Assembly (NCBI GenBank): GCA_900553255.1
Contig: USCI01000104.1
Span: 1-7,301, forward strand
Source of the DNA: an uncultured Oscillospiraceae bacterium
GTDB lineage: Bacteria > Bacillota > Clostridia > Oscillospirales > Acutalibacteraceae
DNA length: 7,301 nucleotides
Reading direction: 5' to 3'
The position numbers and the translations under genes were made by a program. This document shows, in pieces, positions 1 through 6,018 of this stretch. The notes beneath the pieces are model-generated. The model was not told where the DNA came from, searched no databases, and worked only from the letters and a program-made list of their open reading frames with translations. How positions within the stretch are numbered: the first letter of the stretch is position 1; every line of letters begins with the position of its first letter.

Positions 1-51
1 GAAAACTTTTTGTGCACTATTTTTTGCGAAACGACTTTTTTGACAGTCTGA
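1..51 (-). repeat. 51-bp 3'-end repeat, left copy (inverted relative to 7248-7298)
   Basis: Read on the minus strand, this segment is identical over all 51 bases to 7248-7298 on the plus strand. It begins TCAGACTGTC, then has three A-rich runs separated by GTCGTTTCGC and TAGTGCAC, and ends GTTTTC. It sits directly after the hairpin at 52-73, downstream of the last minus-strand gene, so its position relative to the transcript is the same as for the right copy. The identity is seen directly; the function is unknown. The tail has A-runs, not a U-run, in the gene's direction, so it is not a standard intrinsic terminator tail. Confidence 0.9.
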
Positions 52-73
52 GCGGGCCACATCCGTGGCCCGC
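52..73 (-). terminator. GC hairpin after the 142-aa gene, abutting the 51-bp repeat
   Basis: GCGGGCCAC (52-60) and GTGGCCCGC (65-73) form a perfect 9-bp stem with a 4-base loop, 33 bases past the stop codon of the minus-strand gene at 107-535. No U-tract follows in the transcript; instead the conserved tail at 1-51 begins at once. It probably forms the mRNA 3' end, by termination or by protection against exonucleases, but the missing U-run makes intrinsic termination uncertain. Confidence 0.6.
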
Positions 74-106
74 AGGCGGTTTGGAGAAGTGTTCGGCAGC
101 TGAGCG

Positions 107-535
107 TTACAGATACTGCTGCATCTGTTCGATATTGCGCTGCTCGGTTTTCAGCAGACGTTCACCAAGCCGGCGTACATCGGCATCCGCTTTTTCGCAT
201 TTGTTGAGCTGCTTTTGCAAATCCACCGTTCCCATTGTACTGCCTTGGATCAGCATCTCCGCCATGTGTGACGACGTCTTGTCGGTGAGCGTATTCATCT
301 TGAGCGCCATATAGGTGGCCGCTTTCTCCATACCGGTCAGCCCCTCCGGCTTCTGATGCCTTTCCTGCATCTGCTTCTGGCTCTGATCGAAAATTTCCTG
401 ATATTCGGTCAGCTGGTTTTCCATGACCTTGCGGAACGCCACGTCATTGGTTTCCTTGATCAGCCGCGCAATGGTCTCCTTACCCATCTCGGCATTCTGG
501 TAGATCCCGTTGAGCAGCTCCTCGTTCGGATTCAT
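107..535 (-). CDS. Small helical protein of unknown function (142 aa)
   Basis: I do not recognise a named family. The 142-residue protein is almost wholly predicted alpha-helical and hydrophilic, with no signal peptide or membrane segment, so it is probably cytoplasmic. Helices appear at about residues 5-28, 31-62, 67-112 and 115-141, rich in Glu, Gln, Lys and Met, which suggests a four-helix bundle of the general ferritin-like/DUF2383 shape; this is resemblance only, and no metal-binding motif can be assigned. The start at 535 is chosen because AGGGAGGAAT lies just upstream (541-550); an upstream in-frame start at 613 would lie inside the secF terminator and has no ribosome site. It is the last gene of the minus-strand series, 112 bases after secF and separated from it by a terminator-like hairpin, so it may be expressed on its own or by readthrough. 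A hairpin and the 51-bp repeat follow it. Confidence 0.8.
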   Translation of the reverse strand: MNPNEELLNGIYQNAEMGKETIARLIKETNDVAFRKVMENQLTEYQEIFDQSQKQMQERHQKPEGLTGMEKAATYMALKMNTLTDKTSSHMAEMLIQGSTMGTVDLQKQLNKCEKADADVRRLGERLLKTEQRNIEQMQQYL

Positions 536-594
536 CGCGTATTCCTCCCTGTATTCGTTTTCCTTATTGTGCGAAGTTCCAGGAGAAATATGCA

Positions 595-625
595 GAGAAA
601 AGGAGACGGGCAAAACCCGTCTCCT
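595..625 (-). terminator. Intrinsic terminator after secF
   Basis: A perfect 10-bp stem, 601-610 against 616-625 (AGGAGACGGG with CCCGTCTCCT), encloses a 5-base loop. On the minus strand it is followed by TTTCTC, a short and interrupted U-tract. It starts 22 bases after the secF stop, so it most likely ends the secDF message, perhaps leakily, letting some transcripts reach the 142-aa gene. Confidence 0.75.
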
Positions 626-647
626 GAAATGACTGCCATATGAAAAT

Positions 648-1601
648 TCAGGCCTTGGCCTTCTTTCCAGCCGCTTTTTTCAGCGCCGCTTTCTTGTCAC
701 GATGTTCCTGCCACAGCACCCAAGTCGGGCTGCACAGGCACACCGACGAATAGAAACCAGAAATGACACCAAACATCATCGGCAACGCAAAGCTCACAAT
801 CGACTCAAGATTCATCGCCAGCGCAATCACCGCCACCGTACCAATCGCAAGGAAGGTGCACAGGCTGGTGTTGAGGGTGCGAGTGAAGGATTGGTTCAGA
901 CTGACGTTTACGATTTCGCTCAGCGGCGTCTTAGCATCCATCAACCGCCTATTCTCGCGGACACGGTCATACACCACGATGGTAGCGTTGAGCGAGTAGC
1001 CAAGGATGGACAGCAGCACCGCCACAAAGTTGTCGTTGAGCGGGATCCGGAAAACCACAAACGTAAAGAACGCAATCAGCAGGTCGTGGAACAGCGCGGC
1101 AACCGCCATCGCACCGGCGGACCAACCGCCGATTTTGCGGAAGCGCAGCGCCACATAGATCACGAGGAAAATCGCGGCCAGCGCAACAGCCACCAGACAT
1201 TTGATCAGGAAGTTGCGTCCCATGGACGGTTTGAGCGAGTTGGCCTGCACCAGCGTGATATCGTGGTCGCCATACTCCTCAGCCATCGCGGCATGCAGAG
1301 CGTCCAGTTCCTCCACCGACAGCTGGTCGGGCAGGGAAATTTCAATCAGGCTGGTGCCGCTCATATCGCTGCTGAACGGCGGCACCTCGACGCTGCGCCC
1401 GAGCTGGGCGCTGACAAAATCATCCACCTGATTCTCGTCCAGCTCACCGGTAAAACTGTACCGGACCAACGTTCCACCCTTAAAGGAAATATCCAGATCA
1501 ATCGGCATCAGAATGCTGCAGAGTATTCCCGCGACGATGATCACCAGGGAGATAATCAGGAACACCTTACGGTGCCCGATAAAATCAAACTGTTTTTTCA
1601 T
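648..1601 (-). CDS. secF: Protein translocase subunit SecF
   Basis: SecF pairs with SecD in the plasma membrane and uses the proton-motive force to help release and pull secreted proteins from SecYEG. The 317-residue length is normal. The first membrane helix is at about 12-33, followed by the conserved FKGGT (40-44) and an extracellular domain to about residue 125. Five further helices follow, with the family motif GYSLN-TIVVYDRVREN (201-217) and the TRTLNTS segment (240-246). Arg241 matches the conserved arginine needed for proton conduction in characterised SecDF. The usual Asp after GYSxN is Ala206 here (codon GCT). The C-terminal tail is rich in Lys and Ala, as is common for a positive-inside end. 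GGGAGG at 1610-1615, 8 bases from the ATG and inside the end of secD, fixes the start; the two genes overlap by 17 bases, which implies one message and coupled translation. Confidence 0.97.
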   Translation of the reverse strand: MKKQFDFIGHRKVFLIISLVIIVAGILCSILMPIDLDISFKGGTLVRYSFTGELDENQVDDFVSAQLGRSVEVPPFSSDMSGTSLIEISLPDQLSVEELDALHAAMAEEYGDHDITLVQANSLKPSMGRNFLIKCLVAVALAAIFLVIYVALRFRKIGGWSAGAMAVAALFHDLLIAFFTFVVFRIPLNDNFVAVLLSILGYSLNATIVVYDRVRENRRLMDAKTPLSEIVNVSLNQSFTRTLNTSLCTFLAIGTVAVIALAMNLESIVSFALPMMFGVISGFYSSVCLCSPTWVLWQEHRDKKAALKKAAGKKAKA

Positions 1602-3051
1602 TCCTATATCCTCCCAGCAGCCAGGGTTTCCGCAGGAATTTGAAGCGGGAAACCGATTTCAACATCAGACGGGAAGCGGTCACACCCATGACAAAGTTGA
1701 AAATAATGCCGGCGAACAGGGTGTAGCCGAAGGAATAAACCGCACCGGTGGTCGATACGGGCGCCCAGAACAGGAAGGGCTTGAGCACGGTGGACCAGAT
1801 GCCGGAGGGCGGCCCGAACACGCCCATGAGCACGATGGCGACGATCATAACCGTAATGTTGCCGTCAAAAATCGCCCAGAAGGAGTTCTGCGACCCCTTT
1901 TCGATAGCGCCGTCGATGGTTTTGCCGGCGCGAATTTCTTCCTTAATGCGCTCGGCGGTAATGATGTTCGCATCCACGCCCATACCGATTGACAGGATAA
2001 TACCAGCCATACCGGGCAGGGTGAGCGTAAAGCTGTTGAACACACCGAAATAGCCGGAAACCGCCGCAACGGAGCCAGCGACCTGGCCGAGCAGCGAAAT
2101 CACCGCCACAAAACCGGGCAGACGGTAGTAAATCAGCATGAACAGCGAAACCAGCACAAAGGCGATGATGCCGGCCATCACCATAACCTCCAGAGACTTC
2201 TCGCCCATGGTCGGGGTGATGGTGCCGGAGCCCTTGACCTCAATCGCAAACGGCAGAGCACCGGAGTTGATCAGGTTGGCAAGCTCAGTGCAGTAGGCCG
2301 CATCCATATTGCTACCGGAAATGGTCGCCACCCCGTCGGTAATATGCGCTTTAACATTCGGAGCGGAAATCATCTGATCGTCCAGCCAGATGGAAATCGG
2401 CTTCTTACCAGCCTCATACTGCTTCTTGGTGGCCTCAGAGAAGGCTTCCCGGCCCTCCGGCTTGAGCACCAGCTCCACCACCGGGGAGGAACCGCCGGTA
2501 TCCTGATCGTAAATCATGGTGCTGCGGGCATAGTCGACGTCGTTGCCGTCGATGACCAGTTCGCCAGTCGGCCGATAGACGATGTTGCCGTCTTCATCCT
2601 TGACAGTGTTGCCGTCCTCGTCCTTGACCTCTTCCCTTTCGTCGCCGATATGGAATTCGAGCATGGCGGTCTGGCCGAGTTCCTCAATCGCGGCCTTTGC
2701 ATCAAACTCGGTTTCGTCCGATTTCCACGGGAAGCGGGCGATTACCTGCTTGTTGGTAACGTCAGCATACACCTCAGAGTCGGTGATATTGTTATTGACC
2801 AGGCGCTGCTCGATCACGCCCCGGACATTCTCCATCTGTTCTTCGGTCACGCTCAGGGATTCATCCACCGGTCCAAACGTCACATCCACGCCGCCGCGGA
2901 TATCGATACCAAAGCGGATATCCTTCGCTCCGCGGATGATGGTATCGGTCCTGTCGCCATACTGACTGTACACGCCAAAAAAGGTGGTGTAGGTCAACGC
3001 TACGATCAACAGGGCAACGATGAAGAATACGGGTTTTGGTGTTCGCTTCAT
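1585..3051 (-). CDS. secD: Protein translocase subunit SecD
   Basis: SecD is the larger partner of SecF in the Sec translocase. The 488 residues show a first membrane helix (about 8-28), the Sec-GG region FGIDIRGGVD (47-56), a large extracellular P1 part (about 53-280), then five membrane helices at roughly 287-307, 312-332, 342-364, 395-415 and 440-463. GMGVDAN (356-362) carries Asp360, matching the conserved proton-pathway aspartate of helix TM4. PISIWLDDQMISAP (218-231) is typical of the P1 head. Two acidic DEDGN loops stand in tandem at 144-148 and 152-156. The ATG at 3051 is preferred over TTG 3066 and ATG 3057 because GGAGG (3060-3064) is 8 bases away from it. The gene has its own strong promoter (3128-3156) and overlaps secF by 17 bases. 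Residues 53-273 are closely matched by the lipoprotein encoded just upstream. Confidence 0.97.
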   Translation of the reverse strand: MKRTPKPVFFIVALLIVALTYTTFFGVYSQYGDRTDTIIRGAKDIRFGIDIRGGVDVTFGPVDESLSVTEEQMENVRGVIEQRLVNNNITDSEVYADVTNKQVIARFPWKSDETEFDAKAAIEELGQTAMLEFHIGDEREEVKDEDGNTVKDEDGNIVYRPTGELVIDGNDVDYARSTMIYDQDTGGSSPVVELVLKPEGREAFSEATKKQYEAGKKPISIWLDDQMISAPNVKAHITDGVATISGSNMDAAYCTELANLINSGALPFAIEVKGSGTITPTMGEKSLEVMVMAGIIAFVLVSLFMLIYYRLPGFVAVISLLGQVAGSVAAVSGYFGVFNSFTLTLPGMAGIILSIGMGVDANIITAERIKEEIRAGKTIDGAIEKGSQNSFWAIFDGNITVMIVAIVLMGVFGPPSGIWSTVLKPFLFWAPVSTTGAVYSFGYTLFAGIIFNFVMGVTASRLMLKSVSRFKFLRKPWLLGGYRNEKTV

Positions 3052-3059
3052 CGACATGT

Positions 3060-3064
3060 CCTCC
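3060..3064 (-). promoter_or_regulatory. Ribosome binding site deciding the secD start
   Basis: GGAGG on the minus strand lies 8 bases before the ATG at 3051 and only 2 bases before the alternative ATG at 3057. It overlaps the codons after the alternative TTG at 3066. The spacing makes 3051 the likely start, giving a protein beginning MKRTPKPVFF, a normal SecD N-terminus of basic residues then a hydrophobic helix. Confidence 0.8.
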
Positions 3065-3127
3065 AATGCTCACTCCGGTTCCCGGCGGCGGGACAACCTG
3101 CGCCGCGCCCCGGCATCAATGTTTCCT

Positions 3128-3156
3128 ATTATATTAGCAATGAGCAGAAAAGTCAA
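3128..3156 (-). promoter_or_regulatory. SigA-type promoter of secDF
   Basis: TTGACT (3151-3156) and a consensus TATAAT (3128-3133) are separated by 17 bases on the minus strand. The transcript should start near 3120, giving a leader of about 70 bases before secD. The leader is very GC-rich (about 3070-3115), so some secondary structure in front of the ribosome site is likely. Confidence 0.9.
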
Positions 3157-3244
3157 CGTTTCCCGCCTATTTGCCGGGGAAATTTTATCGTTTGCACAAA
3201 GCGGCAGGCGGTATTTTTCCATCGCCGTCAATCCTCCCGCCGCG

Positions 3245-3283
3245 AAAAAACGCCCGCGCGCGGAGGATAACCGGCACGCGGGC
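3245..3283 (-). terminator. Intrinsic terminator after the SecD-like lipoprotein gene
   Basis: GCCCGCG (minus strand, 3277-3283) pairs with CGCGGGC (3252-3258), with a shorter inner CGG/CCG pairing possible, and a G plus a run of six T (3245-3250) follows. It begins 9 bases after the stop of the lipoprotein gene and lies before the secD promoter, so the lipoprotein and secDF are separate transcription units apart from readthrough. Confidence 0.8.
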
Positions 3284-3292
3284 AAAGGCCTT

Positions 3293-4117
3293 TTATCCCG
3301 TTTTTTCTTCCAGCGCAAACGGCAGCGCCCCGGCATTGATCAGGGCAGCAAGTCTCTGGCATTCGTCCGCATCCATATCCACGGAGATCCGTGCCACACC
3401 ATCGAGTATAGGCGCCGCCACATCCGGTGCGGCAAGCATTTCGCCGTCCAGCCAGATGGAAATCGGTTCCATTCCGGCTTCACATTGCCTTTTCGTGGCC
3501 TCGGCAAACTTCTCGCGTCCCTCCGGCTTGAATTCCACATCCACCACCGGCCGCGCTTTGCCGTCCGGCGCGTATTCCATCGTAGCCTTGGCATGTGCCA
3601 CCTCATCGCCGGTAACAACCAGTTCTCCGGCCGGCTTATAAATGATGTTGCCGCTTTCATCCCTGAGCGGATTGCCGTCCTCGTCCTTAACCTCTTCCTT
3701 TTCGTCGCCGATATGGAAGGCAAGCCTGGCGCGGCACAACAGTGCCTCATCCACAGCCTGCGCCTTACGCGCGGCGTCCCCGGGATCGCCGGAGAAATGG
3801 ATAACCAGCTGTTTGCACTCTGTATCCGCATATACCGCAGCATACTCGATGCCACAGCCCTCCAGCCGTCGTTCGACCACCTCCCGCACGGCCTCCATCT
3901 GCTCGGCGGTCACCTCCAGTGTCTCATCCACCGGCCCCAAAATCATGTCCACACCGCCGTCATCGGATACGGCAGAAGCTGCCGGGCGGCTCTGCGCCCC
4001 GCTGTCCGGTTCGCCGATGTCTTCCGGACGGCTGCATCCCCCCAAAAGAAGCGCTCCCGCCAGCACCGCAGCCAGCGCAGCGGCGGCCCTACCCGTCCAT
4101 ATGCCTGTTGGTTTCAT
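3293..4117 (-). CDS. Stand-alone SecD P1-domain lipoprotein (SecD paralog without membrane channel part)
   Basis: The 274-residue protein has a lipoprotein signal peptide: basic start, hydrophobic stretch 11-27 and lipobox LGGC with Cys28, so it should be anchored outside the plasma membrane. After a short linker (29-53), residues 54-272 align with SecD residues 53-273 of the neighbouring gene at roughly 55% identity by hand count, with shared GPVDE, FHIGDE, EEVKDEDGN, KPEGRE, PISIWLD and GALPFA. It stops exactly where SecD enters its second membrane helix, so none of the five later helices is present; a clean TAA and terminator follow, with no SecD remnants. The reading frame is intact, and it has its own promoter and the good ribosome site GAGGGGAGT before ATG 4117. 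It has five cysteines beyond the lipobox (88, 101, 128, 212, 253), whereas SecD has one in this region (254). Inferred role: an extracellular helper or competitor of SecDF that binds emerging proteins or the translocase. It could also be a diverging duplicate with a different job. Confidence 0.9.
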   Translation of the reverse strand: MKPTGIWTGRAAAALAAVLAGALLLGGCSRPEDIGEPDSGAQSRPAASAVSDDGGVDMILGPVDETLEVTAEQMEAVREVVERRLEGCGIEYAAVYADTECKQLVIHFSGDPGDAARKAQAVDEALLCRARLAFHIGDEKEEVKDEDGNPLRDESGNIIYKPAGELVVTGDEVAHAKATMEYAPDGKARPVVDVEFKPEGREKFAEATKRQCEAGMEPISIWLDGEMLAAPDVAAPILDGVARISVDMDADECQRLAALINAGALPFALEEKTG

Positions 4118-4173
4118 GATACTCCCCTCTTTCCGCTTCAAAAACCGGCCGGACACGAAGTGATCCTATCCTC

Positions 4174-4201
4174 ATTATAGGGAACATCAGACAAAAAACA
4201 A
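4174..4201 (-). promoter_or_regulatory. SigA-type promoter of the SecD-like lipoprotein gene
   Basis: On the minus strand a consensus TATAAT (4174-4179) lies 16 bases downstream of TTGTTT (4196-4201). The transcript should start near 4167 and give a leader of about 50 bases. The separate promoter shows that the lipoprotein gene is meant to be expressed. Confidence 0.8.
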
Positions 4202-4214
4202 GACTTTTCTCCCG

Positions 4215-4258
4215 AAATAAAACGGCATTCCCGCGTATGCCTTTTCGCGGGAATGCCG
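4215..4258 (-). terminator. Intrinsic terminator after the aminotransferase gene
   Basis: CGGCATTCCCGCG (4223-4235) and CGCGGGAATGCCG (4246-4258) form a perfect 13-bp stem with a 10-base loop. On the minus strand TTTTATTT follows (4215-4222), giving a classic intrinsic terminator 20 bases past the aminotransferase stop. An A-run on the other side could make it work weakly in the plus direction too, but no plus-strand gene reaches it. Confidence 0.92.
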
Positions 4259-4278
4259 TAAAAAATGCCTTCAGAATT

Positions 4279-5553
4279 TTACGCCTCCAGCAGCTTTTTG
4301 ACGCAGGCCAGCTCCGCACACACACAGAACAGCTCCATCGCCATCTGCAGCTCATCGAGGGGCGGATAGGTCGGCGCGACACGGATGTTGGCGTCCCGCG
4401 GGTCGCGGCCGTAGGGATAGGTGGCGCCGGCACCGGTCATCACCACGCCCGCCTCCTTGAGCAGGCGCACCGTCTCCTTCGCGCAGCCGTCCATCACATT
4501 GACGCTGACGAAATAGCCGCCGTTGGGCTTGTGCCAGGACGCGACGCCGCGTCCTGCGAGCCGGCGCTCGAGCGTATCGAGAACCACAGCAAATTTCGGG
4601 CGCAGGATGGCCTCGTGCAGCCGCATGTGCGCCTTGATGCCGTCGAGATCCCGGAAATAGCGCACATGCCGCAGCATGTTGATCTTATCGTAGCCGATGG
4701 TCTGGCTGGACATCCGCTTTTTGATGTCCGCGATGTTGGCAGGGCTGGCCGCCAGCGCCGCGACGCCGGCACCCGGAAAGCTGATTTTGGAGGTGGAGCA
4801 GAACATCACCACCCGGTCCTCGTTGCCGTGCTTTTTCAGCTCCTCATAAATGTTGAGCAGCGGGTCCGGCGTATCGGTCAGGTGATGCAGGCAGTACGCA
4901 TTGTCCCACATGATGCGGAAGTCCGGCGCCGTCTTCATCGCCGCCAGCCGGCGCACCGTCTCATCCGAATAGGTATAGCCGTCCGGGTTGGAGTACTTCG
5001 GCACGCACCAGATGCCCTTGACCAGCGGGTCTGCCGCCAGCCGCTCCACCTGCTCCATATCGGGCCCGTCCGGCGTCATATCCACCGTCAGCAGCTCGAT
5101 GCCGAAATACTCGGTCACGCCGAAATGCCGGTCATACCCCGGCGCCGGGCAGAGGAATTTTACCTTGCCCTGCCGGCACCACGGCTCGCCGCCGCACACG
5201 CCGCGGCTGTACGCCTGCGCAATATAATCAAACATCAGGTTCAAACTGGAGTTGCCGCCGACGATCACGTTTTCGGGCGCCATCTCCAGAATATCCGCAA
5301 ACAGCTTCTTCGCCTCCGGAAGCCCGTCGAGCAGGCCATAGTTGCGGACATCGGTGCCATCCTCCATCCGGCAGCCGCTTCGCACGTCCACACAGGTGAG
5401 CATATCCATCGTCAGGTCGAGCTGCTCGGGACCGGGCTTGCCGCGGGACATATCCAGCTTCAGCCCCTTCGCACACGCCGCGTCATACTCCGCCTGCAGC
5501 TCGCGCAGACGGGCCTCCAACTGCTCCTTGGACAGGTCCTTCAACATAGGCAT
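4279..5553 (-). CDS. PLP-dependent aminotransferase, aspartate type (class I, subgroup 1c)
   Basis: This cytoplasmic enzyme moves an amino group between an amino acid (probably aspartate or glutamate) and a 2-oxo acid using pyridoxal phosphate. The 424 residues match the Asp_aminotransf family of subgroup 1c, which includes corynebacterial AspT, in length and order. Visible elements are SRGKPGPEQLDL (36-47), RNYGLLDGLPEAK (70-82), YSNPDGYTY (187-195) with Asn189, WDNAYCLHHL (216-225) with Asp217 for the PLP ring nitrogen, the cofactor lysine in STSK (Lys256), and NIRVAPTYPP (389-398) with Arg391 for the substrate carboxylate. No signal or membrane segment is present. The start at 5553 is chosen from AAGGAG about 10 bases upstream; a second in-frame ATG at 5547 is possible. 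It has its own promoter and terminator, and its promoter is back to back with that of the riboswitch-thiT unit. Substrate choice cannot be read from sequence alone. Confidence 0.93.
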   Translation of the reverse strand: MPMLKDLSKEQLEARLRELQAEYDAACAKGLKLDMSRGKPGPEQLDLTMDMLTCVDVRSGCRMEDGTDVRNYGLLDGLPEAKKLFADILEMAPENVIVGGNSSLNLMFDYIAQAYSRGVCGGEPWCRQGKVKFLCPAPGYDRHFGVTEYFGIELLTVDMTPDGPDMEQVERLAADPLVKGIWCVPKYSNPDGYTYSDETVRRLAAMKTAPDFRIMWDNAYCLHHLTDTPDPLLNIYEELKKHGNEDRVVMFCSTSKISFPGAGVAALAASPANIADIKKRMSSQTIGYDKINMLRHVRYFRDLDGIKAHMRLHEAILRPKFAVVLDTLERRLAGRGVASWHKPNGGYFVSVNVMDGCAKETVRLLKEAGVVMTGAGATYPYGRDPRDANIRVAPTYPPLDELQMAMELFCVCAELACVKKLLEA

Positions 5554-5602
5554 GAAGAACAGGCTCCTTTCAGATTGCAACAATAATCGTAAATGCCTTT
5601 TA

Positions 5603-5631
5603 ATTTTAGTATATGCAGAGAATTTTTGCAA
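5603..5631 (-). promoter_or_regulatory. SigA-type promoter of the aminotransferase gene
   Basis: TTGCAA (5626-5631) and TAAAAT (5603-5608) are 17 bases apart on the minus strand in AT-rich DNA. The predicted start near 5596 gives a leader of about 43 bases with nothing else recognisable in it. Confidence 0.8.
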
Positions 5632-5730
5632 GTCTTATTTTTCTATCCTGCAAAGTTTGGCAATATCACCGGATTTTGACGCCTTTCCCGCGATTTCGTC
5701 GCTTACCTCGACAAAATTCCGCTGCGTACA

Positions 5731-5763
5731 GCGTTCAAGGGCGGCGCAGAGCCGCCTGAACGC
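5731..5763. other. Inverted repeat between the divergent promoters
   Basis: GCGTTCA-AG-GGCGGC (5731-5745) and GCCGCCTGAACGC (5751-5763) pair as a 13-bp stem with a 2-base bulge and a 5-base loop. It lies in the gene-free stretch between the aminotransferase promoter and the riboswitch promoter. Neither side has a clear T-run, so it is not a good terminator. It could be a degraded repeat or a protein site; I cannot tell. The rest of 5635-5797 shows nothing else. Confidence 0.5.
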
Positions 5764-5797
5764 TCGGTTTACGGTGTTTTCCCCGGCCGTCCGATGC

Positions 5798-5826
5798 TTG
5801 ACAAAAACGGTCGGATCGTGTAAAGT
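5798..5826 (+). promoter_or_regulatory. SigA-type promoter of the TPP riboswitch-thiT unit
   Basis: A consensus TTGACA (5798-5803) and TAAAGT (5821-5826) are 17 bases apart. Transcription should start near 5833, about 46 bases before the riboswitch. Confidence 0.88.
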
Positions 5827-5832
5827 AATCGT

Positions 5833-5856
5833 GCAGGAAAAATTCTTTCTTCCTGC
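5833..5856 (+). other. Stem-loop at the 5' end of the thiT leader RNA
   Basis: GCAGGAA (5833-5839) and TTCCTGC (5850-5856) form a 7-bp stem. It falls right at the predicted transcript start, where such stems often slow 5' decay. The pairing is seen; the role is inferred. Confidence 0.45.
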
Positions 5857-5878
5857 GGACACCCAGAAAGCGAAAAAA

Positions 5879-5978
5879 GTGAACAAGGGGTGCTGGCGGA
5901 TCGGCCGGCTGAGAATGAGCCCGCGGCTCTAAACCCTGAAACCTGATCCGGATAATACCGGCGGAGGGATGTTTTCAT
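5879..5978 (+). promoter_or_regulatory. TPP (thiamine pyrophosphate) riboswitch, THI element
   Basis: The conserved THI-box parts appear in order: GGGGTGC (5887-5893), CTGAGA (5909-5914), ACCCTGAA (5933-5940), then ACCTGATCCGGATAATACC (5941-5959) and GGCGGAGGGAT (5960-5970). CTGGC/GCCGG (from 5893) gives helix P3, an extra small hairpin GAGCC-CGC-GGCTC follows CTGAGA, and CCGG-ATAATA-CCGG makes the pyrophosphate-side helix. TGAA (5880-5883) with TTCA (5974-5977) closes P1, imperfectly. It binds TPP and should switch off the downstream thiamine transporter gene when TPP is plentiful, here through the terminator at 6019-6051. Confidence 0.97.
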
Positions 5979-6018
5979 AGGATGCGGCGCGTGCTGCGCT
6001 GCCTGCGACGTCCTGCAC

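Noticed and set aside
12..314. 100-codon plus-strand frame starting in the left repeat, with a similar start (MHYFLRNDFFDSL) on the minus strand at the right repeat
   Set aside because: The shared peptide is only translation of the 51-bp repeat; the frames diverge at once and run through hairpins and antisense to real genes.
536..613. Upstream start at 613 for the 142-aa gene
   Set aside because: It would lie within the secF terminator stem and lacks a ribosome site; ATG 535 has AGGGAGGAAT.
3052..3066. Alternative secD starts at TTG 3066 or ATG 3057
   Set aside because: The GGAGG at 3060-3064 overlaps or is too close to these codons, while it is 8 bases from ATG 3051.
4118..4156. Longer start (GTG at 4156) for the SecD-like lipoprotein
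   Set aside because: It has no ribosome site and would put about 13 basic residues before a normal lipoprotein signal peptide; ATG 4117 has a good site.
4237..5586. Long open frame (449 codons) on the plus strand opposite the aminotransferase
   Set aside because: It is a His/Arg/Gln-rich shadow of a GC-rich gene with clear catalytic motifs on the other strand. The open frames at 702-1643 plus, 2344-3270 plus, 3020-4180 plus and 6070-7287 minus are shadows for the same reason.
5635..5886. 83-codon open frame on the minus strand over the thiT promoter and riboswitch leader
   Set aside because: No ribosome site, no recognisable protein features, and it overlaps two well-formed promoters.
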